Origin: Solimonas sp. SE-A11
Lineage (GTDB): Bacteria; Pseudomonadota; Gammaproteobacteria; Nevskiales; Nevskiaceae
NCBI RefSeq assembly: GCF_030345715.1
Contig: NZ_JAUASX010000002.1
Coordinates: forward strand, 248,001 to 312,000
DNA: 64,000 bases
Reading direction: 5' to 3'
Shown in pieces: positions 8,918 through 17,874 of the stretch. The stretch's first letter is position 1; each line of letters opens with the position of its first letter. The notes below the pieces were generated by a model. It was not told the origin of the DNA. It saw nothing but the letters and a program-made list of their open reading frames with translations, and did no database searches. A program made the translations under genes and the position numbers.

Positions 8918-10201
8918 ATGTCCATGAGTACCCCGATCTCCGCCGTACCCGAACCCCGCCGCATCCCCGTCGCCATCGTCGGCGGCGGGCAGGCCGGTCT
9001 GTCGATGAGCTGGCACCTGAAGCAGGCCGGCATCGAGCACGTGGTGTTCGAGCGCGACCGCTGCTTCAGCGAGTGGCGCAAGGCACGCTGGGATTCCTTC
9101 TGCCTGGTGACGCCCAACTGGCAGTGCCGCCTGCCGGGCCACCCTTACGCCGGCCCCGATCCGCAGGGCTTCATGCTGCGCGAGGAGATCGTGGACTACC
9201 TCGACGCCTACGTGGCGCGCTTCGACCCGCCGGTGCTGGAAGGCGTGGAGGTGACGCAACTGCAGCGCGGTGCCGACGGCCGCTTCCTGCTGGCCACCAG
9301 CGCCGGCGCCTGGATCGCCGAGCAGGTGGTACTGGCCAACGGCGTCTACCAGAAGCCGGTGATCCCGCGCGAGGCCGAGCGCCTGCCGGCGGACATCCTG
9401 CAACTGCACTCCTCCAGCTACCGCAACCCGCAGTCGCTGCCGCCCGGCGCGACGCTGGTGGTGGGTAGCGGACAGTCCGGCTGCCAGATCGCAGAGGACA
9501 TCCACCTGGCCGGGCGCCAGGCGCATCTCTGCGTCGGCCGGGCGCCGCGTTCGCCGCGCATCTACCGCGGCCGCGAAGTCACCGACTGGCTGACCGAGTC
9601 GGGCTACTACGACATCCCCTACGAGAATCACCCGCAGAAGGCCACGGTGCGGGAAAAGACAAACCACTATCTCACCGGCCGCGATGGCGGCCGTGAGATC
9701 GACCTGCGCCGGCGTGCGCTGGAGGGCATGAAGCTGCACGGCTCGTTCCGCGGCGTGGACGGCAGCCAGCTGTTGTTCGCACCCGATCTGCGCCACAACC
9801 TGGACGAGGCGGACCGCTCCTACAACAACATCCGCACGCTGGTGGACCAGTACATCGCGCAGGCTGGCATCGACGCGCCGCAGGAGCCGGCCTACCAGCC
9901 GCCCTGGGCACCTGCCGAGGAAGTCACCACGCTGGATTACGCCGCCGCCGGCATCACGAGCATCGTCTGGGCCATCGGCTTCACACCGGACTACGGCTGG
10001 GTGGACCTGCCGGTGTTCAACGGCCGCGGCCACCCGGTGCAGCGCCGCGGCGTCACGCCGGTGCCCGGCGCCTACTTCCTGGGCCTGTCCTGGCAGAACA
10101 CCTGGGGCTCGGGCCGGCTGGCCGATGTCGGCAAGGATGCGGAACACCTGCTCGGCAGCATCAGCCGCCTGGCGGGCCTGCCGGAGGCCGCAGCAGCCTG
10201 A
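8918..10201 (+). CDS. MSMEG_0569-family flavin-dependent oxidoreductase (last gene of the Nit1C cluster)
   Basis: A 427-residue FAD/NAD(P)H oxidoreductase. The N-terminal dinucleotide-binding motif is VAIVGGGQAGLSMSWHLKQ (about 16-34), and a second NADPH-type motif is VVGSGQSGCQIAEDI (about 183-197). The layout resembles class B flavoprotein monooxygenases. The substrate is unknown; the family is confined to Nit1C clusters and might oxidise a nitrogenous intermediate. The start at 8918 is followed by a second in-frame ATG at 8924. It ends seven bases before a convergent gene. No glycosyltransferase (MSMEG_0565 type) follows, unlike in some actinobacterial clusters. Confidence 0.88.
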   Translation: MSMSTPISAVPEPRRIPVAIVGGGQAGLSMSWHLKQAGIEHVVFERDRCFSEWRKARWDSFCLVTPNWQCRLPGHPYAGPDPQGFMLREEIVDYLDAYVARFDPPVLEGVEVTQLQRGADGRFLLATSAGAWIAEQVVLANGVYQKPVIPREAERLPADILQLHSSSYRNPQSLPPGATLVVGSGQSGCQIAEDIHLAGRQAHLCVGRAPRSPRIYRGREVTDWLTESGYYDIPYENHPQKATVREKTNHYLTGRDGGREIDLRRRALEGMKLHGSFRGVDGSQLLFAPDLRHNLDEADRSYNNIRTLVDQYIAQAGIDAPQEPAYQPPWAPAEEVTTLDYAAAGITSIVWAIGFTPDYGWVDLPVFNGRGHPVQRRGVTPVPGAYFLGLSWQNTWGSGRLADVGKDAEHLLGSISRLAGLPEAAAA

Positions 10202-10208
10202 TACGGCT

Positions 10209-10667
10209 TCAGCCCGGCAGCCGTGCGCGCAGGCCCGGCAGCGCGATGCCGGCAACGCCGCGTAGCGAGGCGCGGCCGATGTCCATCCAGTCGAAGTAAT
10301 CGCGCCACAGCACGATGCGGCCGTCCTGCACGCGGAAGGTGCCGCAGACCCAGAAGCACATCTGGAAGGGGCCGACCTTGAGCAGGTCGGTGCGCTCGGT
10401 CAGCACGGTGTCGCCGTTGACGGCGATGGAGTGGATCTTCACGCCGAAGCCACCGCCGCGGCGCAGGCCCTGCTCGAACAGGCGCGCCGCCTTCTCGCCG
10501 CCACGAATCGTGGGCAGCGAGACGTTGGTGTAGACCAGGTCCGGATCCAGCAGCGCCGCCATGGTGGCGTAGTCGCGGTCCGCGATGGCGTGCAGGAAGC
10601 GCGAGACGATGGCGTCCGGCTTGGCGATGGATTCCACTTTGCTCTTGCGGGTGCTGGCCATGGGCAT
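10209..10667 (-). CDS. limonene-1,2-epoxide hydrolase/SnoaL-like (NTF2-fold) protein
   Basis: A 152-residue single-domain protein. The FLHAIADRDYATMAALLDPDLVYTN opening, the central GEKAARLFEQG helix, and the C-terminal FRVQDGRIVLWRDYFDWMDIGRA segment are the hallmark of the limonene-epoxide hydrolase branch of the NTF2-like fold. The Arg-Asp pair of the catalytic Asp-Arg-Asp triad is visible in WRDYFDW. Members hydrolyse epoxides or act as ketosteroid-isomerase-like enzymes; the substrate is not evident. It is convergent with the Nit1C cluster and probably a separate unit. A start at 10661 is an alternative to 10667. Confidence 0.8.
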   Translation of the reverse strand: MPMASTRKSKVESIAKPDAIVSRFLHAIADRDYATMAALLDPDLVYTNVSLPTIRGGEKAARLFEQGLRRGGGFGVKIHSIAVNGDTVLTERTDLLKVGPFQMCFWVCGTFRVQDGRIVLWRDYFDWMDIGRASLRGVAGIALPGLRARLPG

Positions 10668-10744
10668 GCTCGGTCAGGGTTGGCGGTGAATCCTAGCGCC
10701 GTTGGCCGCAGCGGTGACTGGCCTGCGCGCCCGGGCGGCGCGGC

Positions 10745-10903
10745 TCAGAAAACCTGATGGCATTCACCGTCCATGCAAAGCTCCGGTGACGGGCCGCTGA
10801 AAGTCCAGGCCGCCAGCGCGACCAGCAGCAAGGCCAGGACCAGAAACAGCCAGTTTCGGACGCTCTCGGACATGGGCAGCAGTTTGCGGGCCTGGGCCAT
10901 CAT
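10745..10903 (-). CDS. small single-pass membrane protein, unknown function
   Basis: A 52-residue protein starting at a double ATG (10903) that is preceded by AAAGGA. A longer reading from 10927 adds eight residues. It has a short basic N-terminus, one clear transmembrane helix (WLFLVLALLLVALAAWTF) and a short outward tail ending CMDGECHQVF with two cysteines and a histidine, which could bind metal or form a disulfide. I do not recognise a family. It is divergent from the epimerase gene at 11050. Confidence 0.5.
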   Translation of the reverse strand: MMAQARKLLPMSESVRNWLFLVLALLLVALAAWTFSGPSPELCMDGECHQVF

Positions 10904-11049
10904 CGGTCCTTTCAGGTATTTGGACATGGACCGTCCGACAAGTGCCAAGGCGGGCAAGGCGCACTGCGTTTGCAGGGGGATTCGGGAAGGGGCCGGCAGG
11001 TAACTTGTGCCAGATTATCGGGGCCACGGGTCCCCCACCTGGAGCAAGC

Positions 11050-12018
11050 ATGTCCAAGACCGTTCTCCTGACGGGAGCCTTCGGCAACATCGGCACCCAC
11101 GTCCTGCAGCACCTGCTGGCAGCCGGGCATCACGTGGTCTGCCTGGAGCTGGCCTCCGACAAGAACCGCCGTACCGCCGCCACCTTCGGCGACCGCGTGC
11201 GCGTGATCTGGGGAGACCTTCAGCAGCCGGAGGTCATCCGCGCCAGCCTGGCCGGCGTGGACACCGTGGTACACATGGCCGGCATCATCCCGCCGCTGTC
11301 CGAACACAACCCGGCCCTGGCCACCGCCGTGAATGTGGACGCCACCGCCGGGCTGATCCGCGCGATGGAGGAATCCGGGCAGGCACGCCGGCTGGTGTTT
11401 GCCTCCAGCATGGGCGTGGCCGGCCAGGAGCAGCACCGCCGCCAGCCACCGCTCACCGTGGACCTGCCGCCTTCCCCCTCCGACCACTACGGCCAGACCA
11501 AGGTCCGCTGTGAGGAACTGATCCGGGCCAGCGCGCTGCAGTGGTCGATCCTGCGTATCGCCGCCTGCCCGCCCATGGACCTGGGCACCGGAGACCCCAC
11601 TCAACTGGCCATCATGTTCGAGGCCACGGTGGACGGCCGCGCGGAGTTCGTGCACATGGACGACGCCGGCCTGGCCTTTGCCAACGCCGTGGACTGCGAT
11701 GCCGCCATCGGCAAGGTGCTGTTCATCGGCGGCGACGAGTGCTGCCGCACCCGCGCCCTGGATTTCTACAACCGCTTGATCGGCACCATGGGCCTGGGCC
11801 CGCTGAAGCCGGAAAAATTCCGCCCCGGCCCCAGCTACTTCTTTGGCGACTGGCTCGACACGCAGGAGAGCCAGGCCCTGCTGCGGTTCCAGCGCCATAG
11901 CCTGGACGACTACTTCGCAGCCATGCGGCAGCGCGTGGGGTTCAGGCGGCACCTGATGCGGCTGGTGGCGCCGCTGGCGAACCGGCATATCGAGAAGCAC
12001 TCGCCGTATGGCCGGTAA
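11050..12018 (+). CDS. NAD(P)-dependent epimerase/dehydratase (extended SDR)
   Basis: A 322-residue extended short-chain dehydrogenase. The Rossmann motif TGAFGNIGTHVLQHL is at about residues 7-21, VHMAGIIPP marks strand 4, the SSMG segment supplies the catalytic Ser, and DHYGQTK gives the Tyr-x3-Lys active site. The start ATG at 11050 has GGAG nine bases upstream; the in-frame extension to 10942 is rejected. The family includes nucleotide-sugar epimerases and 3-beta-hydroxysteroid-like dehydrogenases. The substrate is unknown. A bidirectional terminator follows. Confidence 0.85.
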   Translation: MSKTVLLTGAFGNIGTHVLQHLLAAGHHVVCLELASDKNRRTAATFGDRVRVIWGDLQQPEVIRASLAGVDTVVHMAGIIPPLSEHNPALATAVNVDATAGLIRAMEESGQARRLVFASSMGVAGQEQHRRQPPLTVDLPPSPSDHYGQTKVRCEELIRASALQWSILRIAACPPMDLGTGDPTQLAIMFEATVDGRAEFVHMDDAGLAFANAVDCDAAIGKVLFIGGDECCRTRALDFYNRLIGTMGLGPLKPEKFRPGPSYFFGDWLDTQESQALLRFQRHSLDDYFAAMRQRVGFRRHLMRLVAPLANRHIEKHSPYGR

Positions 12019-12034
12019 GCCGGGCGGCGGAAAC

Positions 12035-12066
12035 AAAAAAGCCCAGCTTTTCGGCTGGGCTTCTTG
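12035..12066. terminator. bidirectional rho-independent terminator
   Basis: Arms GCCCAGC (12041-12047) and GCTGGGC (12054-12060) enclose a six-base loop. Six A residues precede it and a T-rich stretch follows. It can stop the epimerase transcript on the plus strand and the tRNA-Asn transcript on the minus strand. Confidence 0.85.
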
Positions 12067-12089
12067 CTTGGTTCATAAAACCTTGTAAA

Positions 12090-12165
<76 letters not shown>

Positions 12166-12260
12166 ACAGCGGGGTGCGCATTGTAGTGAGGCGAGACCGC
12201 AGTTGCAATACCGCCTCGCGTTCAAAGACTTACAGGTTACTTTTTGACCGGAGGTCAAAG

Positions 12261-12303
12261 GGTTGCCGCCCGCCCTTCGATGAACTCAGGGCGAGCGGCA
12301 ACC
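12261..12303. repeat. dispersed palindromic repeat (REP-like)
   Basis: Outer arms GGTTGCCGC and GCGGCAACC and inner arms GCCCT/AGGGC flank TCGATGAACTC. The core CCCTTCGAYRAACTCAGGGCGA is shared with the elements at 30390-30470 and 32271-32361. It lies just beyond the 3' end of the aminotransferase gene and could act as an RNA-stabilising hairpin. A separate 7-bp palindrome (TTTGACC-GGA-GGTCAAA) is at 12243-12259. Confidence 0.65.
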
Positions 12304-12314
12304 TCGGAGCCGGC

Positions 12315-13502
12315 TCAGGCTCCGGCGGCCAGGGCCTTCATGCGCTCGACGCTGCCCTTCAGCACCTTGTCGGAGGTGGCGAAGGACAGGCGCAGGTGGC
12401 CGGGGGCGCCGAAGGCGGAACCGGGCACCACGGCGACCAGGGCCTTTTCCAGCATCAGGTTGGACAGCTCCAGGTCGGTCTTGCAGCCGAGCTTGGCCAT
12501 CAGGCCTTCCACATTCGGGAAGGCGTAGAAGGTGCCGTCGCCGGCCAGGCAGTGCACGCCCGGAACCGTGTTGAGGTCCGCCACCAGGGCATCGTGGCGA
12601 GCCTTGAAGGCCTTGACCATCTCGGTGACGCAGGTCTGGTCGCCCGACAGCGCGACTTCCGCCGCCACCTGGGCGATGGAGTTCGGGTTGGACGTGGACT
12701 GACTCTGGATGTCGGCCATGGCGGTGATCAGCTTAGCGGGGCCGCAGGCCCAGCCGATGCGCCAGCCGGTCATCGAGTAGGTCTTGGACACGGCATGGAT
12801 GACCACGGTGCGGTCATACAGGTCCGGGCAGACGTTGATGATGTTGGCATAGGGCTCGGCGGTCCACAGGATCTTCTCGTACATGTCGTCCGTGGCGATG
12901 ACGATCTGCGGGTGCTTGCGCAGCACCTCGCCCAGCGCCAGCAGCTCGGCGCGGCTGTAGGCCATGCCGGAGGGGTTGGACGGCGAGTTCAGCCAGATCA
13001 TGCGGGTGCGCGGCGAGATCGCCCGTTCCAGCTGCTCGGGCGTGATCTTGAAGCGCTGCTCGGCGGTGGTCTCGATGAACACCGGGGTGGCGTCGGCCAG
13101 CAGCACCATGTCCGGGTAGGACACCCAGTACGGCGCCGGCACGATCACTTCGTCCGTGGCGTTGAGCAGGGCCTGGCACAGGTTGTAGCAGGACTGCTTG
13201 CCGCCGTTGGAGACCAGGATCTGGTTGGGCTTGTAGTCCAGGTCGTTGTCACGCTTCATCTTGTCGATGATGGCCTTCTTCAGGCTGGCGGTACCGCCGA
13301 CCGGCGTGTACTTGGTGAAGCCCTTCTTGATCGCCTCGTGGGCGGCGTCCTTGATGTGCTGGGGAGTGTCGAAGTCCGGCTCGCCGGCACCCAGCGACAG
13401 TACGTCCTTGCCCTGCGCCTTCAGCTCGGCGGCCTTGGCGGTGACGGCCAGGGTCGGCGAAGGCTTGATGCGGCTGTTGCGGAGGGCGAGAGTCAGTTCC
13501 AC
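12315..13502 (-). CDS. class I pyridoxal-phosphate aminotransferase (aspartate aminotransferase type)
   Basis: A 395-residue fold-type I aminotransferase of the Ib/I-gamma aspartate aminotransferase group. The PLP lysine is in SKTYSMTGWRIGW, the cofactor-contacting segment is NSPSNPSGM, and RLSFATSD carries the substrate-carboxylate arginine. It interconverts aspartate and oxaloacetate with glutamate, though some members act on other amino acids. The best start is GTG at 13502, preceded by AAAGGAA; reading on to 13592 adds non-conserved sequence. It is divergent from uvrB. Confidence 0.9.
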   Translation of the reverse strand: MELTLALRNSRIKPSPTLAVTAKAAELKAQGKDVLSLGAGEPDFDTPQHIKDAAHEAIKKGFTKYTPVGGTASLKKAIIDKMKRDNDLDYKPNQILVSNGGKQSCYNLCQALLNATDEVIVPAPYWVSYPDMVLLADATPVFIETTAEQRFKITPEQLERAISPRTRMIWLNSPSNPSGMAYSRAELLALGEVLRKHPQIVIATDDMYEKILWTAEPYANIINVCPDLYDRTVVIHAVSKTYSMTGWRIGWACGPAKLITAMADIQSQSTSNPNSIAQVAAEVALSGDQTCVTEMVKAFKARHDALVADLNTVPGVHCLAGDGTFYAFPNVEGLMAKLGCKTDLELSNLMLEKALVAVVPGSAFGAPGHLRLSFATSDKVLKGSVERMKALAAGA

Positions 13503-13677
13503 GGCGATTCCTTTTTGGGGGTCGAAAAAGCGCGCGGAATGATACCGGACGGGGGCGGCGGCGCCTACCTGCCCGGGCAAAAGGCAACCCACCCCGCCCG
13601 CGGCCGGGCGGCGGCATTGAACCCCGGGGGTTCGCCCCCAGTTATGCTAGGTCCCCGCCTGCCCCGCCCTGCCTCCC

Positions 13678-15741
13678 ATGAAAGAAGGCTCCCGCGAAAC
13701 CCTTTCCGACGTAAAGACCGCCCGCCTGGCCCGGCGCGCGGATGACCGTTTTCACCTGAAAGCGGACTGGAAGCCCTCCGGCGACCAGCCCACGGCTATC
13801 GCGCAACTGGCCGAGGGGCTGTCGGACGGCCTTGCCCACCAGACCCTGCTGGGCGTGACCGGCTCGGGCAAGACCTTCACCATCGCCAACGTCATCCAGC
13901 AGTTGCAGCGTCCGGCCATGATCCTGGCGCCCAACAAGACCCTGGCGGCGCAGCTCTACGGCGAGTTCCGTGAGTTCTTCCCGGAGAATTCGGTCGAGTA
14001 CTTCGTCAGCTACTACGACTACTACCAGCCGGAAGCCTACATCGCCAGCACCGACACCTTCATCGAGAAGGATTCGTCGATCAACGAGCACATCGAGCAG
14101 ATGCGCCTCTCCGCCACCAAGGCGCTGATGACGCGCAAGGACTCGATCATCGTGGCCTCGGTCTCGGCGATCTACGGCCTGGGCGACCCCGAGAGCTACT
14201 TCTCGATGACGCTGCACCTGATCAAAGGCGAGAAGCTGCCGCAGCGCGAACTGATCCGGCAGCTGACCACGATGCAGTACACGCGCAACGAGATGGCGCT
14301 GGAGCGCGGCACCTACCGCGTGCGCGGCGACGTGATCGACATCCACCCCGCCGAAGAAAGCGAAGCGGCGGTGCGCGTGGAGCTGTTCGACGACGAGATC
14401 GAGACCATCTCGCTGTTTGACCCGTTGACCGGCGAGGTCCGCGCCAAGGTGCCACGCGTCACGGTGTTCCCCAAGACGCACTACGTGACGCCGCGCGAGA
14501 AGATCCTGGCGATGATGGACGAAATCCGCGCGGAGCTCGATGGCCGCATGAAGGTCTTCCGCCAGGCCAATAAGCTGATCGAGCTGCAGCGCATCGAGCA
14601 GCGCACCAACTTCGACCTGGAGATGATCCAGGAGATCGGCTACTGCAACGGCATCGAGAACTACTCGCGCTACCTCTCGGGGCGACGCCCGGGCGAGGCA
14701 CCGCCCTGCCTGTTCGACTACCTGCCGCCGGATGCCATCGTGGTGATCGACGAATCGCACGTCACCGTGCCGCAGCTCGGCGCCATGTACAAGGGTGACC
14801 GCTCGCGCAAGGAGACGCTGGTGGAGTACGGCTTCCGCCTGCCCTCGGCACTGGACAACCGGCCACTGCGCTTCGACGAGTTCGAGCGCCTGGCGCCGCA
14901 GACCATCTACGTCTCCGCCACGCCGGGCCCCTACGAGCTGGAGAAGTCCGGCGACGCCATTGCCGAGCAGCTGGTGCGCCCCACCGGCCTGATCGACCCG
15001 CCCACCGAGATCCGCCCGGCCTCCTCGCAGGTGGATGACCTGCTCGGCGAGATCCGAGTGCGCGTGGAAGCCCAGGAGCGCGTGCTGGTCACCGTGCTGA
15101 CCAAGCGCATGGCCGAGGATTTGACCGAGTACCTGCACGACAACGGCGTGAAGGTGCGCTACATGCACTCCGACGTGGACACGGTGGAGCGCGCCGAGAT
15201 CATCCGCGACCTGCGCCTGGGCAGCTTCGACGTGCTGGTGGGTATCAACCTGCTGCGCGAGGGCCTGGACCTGCCCGAGGTCTCGCTGGTGGCGATCCTC
15301 GACGCCGACAAGGAAGGCTTCCTGCGCTCCGAGCGCTCGCTGATCCAGACCATCGGCCGCGCGGCACGCAACCTCAACGGCAAAGCGATCCTCTATGCGG
15401 ACCGCATGACCCACTCGATGGAGCGCGCCATCGGCGAAACCAACCGCCGCCGCGAGAAGCAGGTGGCCTACAACCAGGCCCACGGCATCACCCCCAAGGG
15501 CGTGCAGAAGCGCATCGCCGACGTCATGCGCTACGGCTACGAGGACCTGGTGCCCACGCTGAAGGCCGCTGAGGCCCGCGCCAAGTACGAGGTCATCCCG
15601 CCGGAGCAACTGGCCAAGCGCATTTCCAAGCTGGAGAAGGAAATGAAGCAGCACGCCATGAACCTGGAGTTCGAGGCGGCGGCCAAGATCCGCGACCAGA
15701 TCCGCAAGCTGCGCGAACAGGCGCTGATGAACCCGAACTGA
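13678..15741 (+). CDS. uvrB: UvrABC excinuclease subunit B
   Basis: A 687-residue UvrB, the damage-verification helicase of nucleotide excision repair. Visible signatures are Walker A GVTGSGKT, the beta-hairpin region [21 protein letters not shown] that inserts into DNA, the DEAH-like motif VVIDESHVT, the motif VI region [13 protein letters not shown], and the C-terminal UVR motif [21 protein letters not shown] that contacts UvrC. It is about 15 residues longer than the E. coli protein at the N-terminus. No LexA-type CTGT-N8-ACAG box was found upstream, so SOS control is not evident. Confidence 0.98.
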   Translation: MKEGSRETLSDVKTARLARRADDRFHLKADWKPSGDQPTAIAQLAEGLSDGLAHQTLLGVTGSGKTFTIANVIQQLQRPAMILAPNKTLAAQLYGEFREFFPENSVEYFVSYYDYYQPEAYIASTDTFIEKDSSINEHIEQMRLSATKALMTRKDSIIVASVSAIYGLGDPESYFSMTLHLIKGEKLPQRELIRQLTTMQYTRNEMALERGTYRVRGDVIDIHPAEESEAAVRVELFDDEIETISLFDPLTGEVRAKVPRVTVFPKTHYVTPREKILAMMDEIRAELDGRMKVFRQANKLIELQRIEQRTNFDLEMIQEIGYCNGIENYSRYLSGRRPGEAPPCLFDYLPPDAIVVIDESHVTVPQLGAMYKGDRSRKETLVEYGFRLPSALDNRPLRFDEFERLAPQTIYVSATPGPYELEKSGDAIAEQLVRPTGLIDPPTEIRPASSQVDDLLGEIRVRVEAQERVLVTVLTKRMAEDLTEYLHDNGVKVRYMHSDVDTVERAEIIRDLRLGSFDVLVGINLLREGLDLPEVSLVAILDADKEGFLRSERSLIQTIGRAARNLNGKAILYADRMTHSMERAIGETNRRREKQVAYNQAHGITPKGVQKRIADVMRYGYEDLVPTLKAAEARAKYEVIPPEQLAKRISKLEKEMKQHAMNLEFEAAAKIRDQIRKLREQALMNPN

Positions 15742-15744
15742 GCC

Positions 15745-16161
15745 ATGTCCGTCGACCAGGCCTTGCCCTCGCGGGTCATCGTCTATGACGGCGCCTGCCG
15801 CTTCTGCGACGGCTGGGTGAAGTTCCTGCTCCGGCGGGACCGGCAGGCGCTGTTTCACTTCGCGCCCATGCAAGGTGCCTGCGGCAGCCGTCTGCTGGCC
15901 GCGCAGGGCCTGGACCCGACCGATCCGGCCAGCTTCCTGTACCTGGAACACGGCCGCGCCTACGTCGACTCGTCGGCGGTACTGCGGGTGCTGGGCCAGC
16001 TGGGCGGGGTCTGGCCGCTGGTCCGCCTGCTATGGTTGGTGCCGACCTTCCTGCGCGACCCGGCCTACCGTCTGGTAGCGCGCAACCGCTACCGCTGGTT
16101 CGGGCGCAAGGACCGCTGCGAACTGCCGGCCCCGGGGGCGGCAGAACGCTTCATTGATTGA
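15745..16161 (+). CDS. DCC-family thiol-disulfide oxidoreductase-like protein
   Basis: A 138-residue DUF393/DCC protein. The family signature YDGACRFCDGWVKFLLRRD near the N-terminus holds the conserved Asp and the CxxC-type cysteine pair, and the later AYVDSSAVLRVL and RNRYRWFGRKDRC segments are typical. The function is presumed thiol redox exchange; no physiological substrate is established. It starts three bases after the uvrB stop, so it probably shares the uvrB transcript. Confidence 0.88.
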   Translation: MSVDQALPSRVIVYDGACRFCDGWVKFLLRRDRQALFHFAPMQGACGSRLLAAQGLDPTDPASFLYLEHGRAYVDSSAVLRVLGQLGGVWPLVRLLWLVPTFLRDPAYRLVARNRYRWFGRKDRCELPAPGAAERFID

Positions 16162-16227
16162 AAAATCAGCAGGAAGTTGCCCACCGCGGCTAAAACAGGT
16201 ATCTTTCGCGCCCTTCGTAAGACCCAT

Positions 16228-16304
16228 AGGCGCGTAGCTCAGCTGGTTAGAGCACTACCTTGACATGGTAGGGGTCGTTGGTTCGAGTCCAATCGCGCCT
16301 ACCA
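16228..16304 (+). tRNA. tRNA-Val (anticodon GAC)
   Basis: A 77-base tRNA beginning AGGCGCG and ending CGCGCCT-A-CCA, with the D-arm GCTCAGCTGGTTAGAGC, anticodon loop TTGACAT carrying GAC, and T-arm GGTTCGAGTCC. CCA is encoded. A strong terminator follows at 16321. Confidence 0.97.
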
Positions 16305-16320
16305 ACTTAGTTGGTAGAAA

Positions 16321-16347
16321 GCCCCCGAGATGATCGGGGGCTTTTTT
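16321..16347 (+). terminator. rho-independent terminator after tRNA-Val
   Basis: Arms GCCCCCGA (16321-16328) and TCGGGGGC (16334-16341) with a five-base loop are followed by six T residues. Confidence 0.92.
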
Positions 16348-16435
16348 CGTTGGGCCACCCTCCTCGGACTCTCACCATCGCCCCCCCGGGGCGTGGTTGT
16401 TTGGTTCATCCATGAGCCTCACCCCTTGCTTGAGT

Positions 16436-17518
16436 TCAAGGCTCCCCTGCTCCGGCCGCCGGGTTGCCTTCCACGCAAGGCAGCGAGGTGCCGGACTTTC
16501 GGTAGCGCTTGAGGAAGTCCCACACGGCTTCCGACGCGCTCATGGCGCGGGGCTCGATGAAGGCCGGCAGGTCCGGGTCGTCGGAGCCGCCGGGGTACAG
16601 GTGCTGCAGCCCCTGTATGCGGATATGACGTACCACGAGGCATCCCTCGGGATCGCGATAGTCATCCACCTCGTAGGGGAAGTCCTTGCCCTGGTCATAG
16701 GCTTTCGTTTCGCTGGGGGTCAGCGGGAATGGGCCCGTCCTCGATCCCGATGCGACCAGGTTGTTGGTCATCAGCCACTGCTGCACGGCGTTGTCACCGT
16801 TCACCGGGTAGATCGTGGTGTCCGCGTCGCCGTGGATTTCCAGCAGCGGGACTATGCGAGCACGCGGACCCATCGCCAGGTAAGCCAGTTGCGCCTGCAA
16901 GGCCGGGTTCGCCAGGGCCGGGATCAGGGGATTGGCGGCGTCGAGGAAGGTGGAGGCATAGGGGCCACCCGCGAGATTGGCCATGGCCGCGTAGAGGTCC
17001 GGGTAGGCGGCACCCAGGATGCTGGTCAGGAAGGCGCCGGACGATCCCCCCGTGACGTAGACCCGTTCCGGATCGACGGACCAGCGCTCCATCACCATGC
17101 GCGTCAGCCCGACGACGCCAGCGGCATCGCCCTGGCCGCGGGTCCATTCGGTCGGCAGGTAGAAGCGCCAGCAGACCAGCGGGTGGCTGTCCTGATCGAC
17201 GAAATCGGGGTAGACGACGATGAAGCCCTCGCGCTGGGCAATCTCGTCGAACAGGGTCCCGGCCTGCTGCAGCTCGGCGGTCTGGGCGCAGCCGTGAATG
17301 TTGACCACCACGGGCACCGGCGTGCCCGGCCTGTAGCTCGCGGGAATGTGCACCAGCGCCCGGTACTCGTTGATGCCGCTGCCGTAGCGGATCTCCACAG
17401 TCTCGCCACCGGCTGACCCGGATGGGGCCGTGGAGTCATGGCAGCCCGACAGCAACGCGGCCATGCAAAGAGTGACCAAAACCCATGTCCGGCTGGCACC
17501 CGCAATCACTGCATTCAT
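16436..17518 (-). CDS. secreted lipoprotein esterase, PHB-depolymerase-like (paralogue 1)
   Basis: A 360-residue alpha/beta hydrolase related to polyhydroxybutyrate depolymerases and feruloyl/acetylxylan esterases. The N-terminus has a lipoprotein signal with lipobox LLSGC (about residues 22-26). The oxyanion HGCAQ, nucleophile elbow GGSSGA, an Asp in HGDADTT and a late His in QHLYPGGSDDP complete the fold. The start ATG at 17518 has GAGGAAAAG upstream. It shares gene length, lipobox and the LMTNNLVASG...FPL and YPGGSDDP segments with the gene at 19160-20227, so the two are duplicates. The polymer or ester acted on is unknown. Its promoter carries TCCGGA repeats 20 bp apart. Confidence 0.85.
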   Translation of the reverse strand: MNAVIAGASRTWVLVTLCMAALLSGCHDSTAPSGSAGGETVEIRYGSGINEYRALVHIPASYRPGTPVPVVVNIHGCAQTAELQQAGTLFDEIAQREGFIVVYPDFVDQDSHPLVCWRFYLPTEWTRGQGDAAGVVGLTRMVMERWSVDPERVYVTGGSSGAFLTSILGAAYPDLYAAMANLAGGPYASTFLDAANPLIPALANPALQAQLAYLAMGPRARIVPLLEIHGDADTTIYPVNGDNAVQQWLMTNNLVASGSRTGPFPLTPSETKAYDQGKDFPYEVDDYRDPEGCLVVRHIRIQGLQHLYPGGSDDPDLPAFIEPRAMSASEAVWDFLKRYRKSGTSLPCVEGNPAAGAGEP

Positions 17519-17612
17519 CGGCAACTTTTCCTCGCATCGCCCCTGCCCTGCCATGCTGACCCTGCGGCATGAAACATATCCGGCCACGGCCCTGCAAGGC
17601 TCTCCTTCAGCC

Positions 17613-17677
17613 ATTGTCCCGGCCGTGGAATGGGCTGCAAAGGTGTCCTTCCGGACGATTCATGTGATTTCCGGAAA
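17613..17677 (-). promoter_or_regulatory. promoter and operator of esterase 1 (TCCGGA direct repeats)
   Basis: On the minus strand, TCCGGA occurs at 17675-17670 and again exactly 20 bases downstream at 17655-17650. A -35-like TTTGCA follows, then GACAAT (17618-17613) after 17 bases. The same geometry (TCCGRM repeats 20 bp apart, about eight bases, then a TTGAA-type -35) occurs in the elements at 20773 and 22554. The spacing fits an AraC-family dimer. Confidence 0.45.
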
Positions 17678-17874
17678 CGCTACGTTGCCCAGCACGCCGC
17701 CTCCAGCGCATGAAAGGAGCAAAGATGACTTTCCCAAAATTTCACGCGAATATTGAGGCTTAGCGGCCGATCTGCTCGGCGAACGCGAACATGCCTCTGG
17801 ATACTGGGTGAACAAGCGTGGTTGTGATGTTCGGACACTCCAGGCGCCCCTGCGACGGATCGCGGTGACAGGAC

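Noticed and set aside
12243-12259. TTTGACC-GGA-GGTCAAA palindrome as a terminator
   Set aside because: No T run follows in either direction; it may be an operator or just part of the repeat-rich gap, with no gene obviously controlled.
13503-13677. LexA box in the uvrB promoter
   Set aside because: No CTGT-N8-ACAG sequence is present in the 175-base gap; a GGGGG-TTCG-CCCCC hairpin at 13626-13639 is there instead.
13642-15951. 769-codon antisense open frame over uvrB
   Set aside because: It mirrors the codon bias of uvrB (Leu/Val/His/Gln-rich) and contains no recognisable domain.
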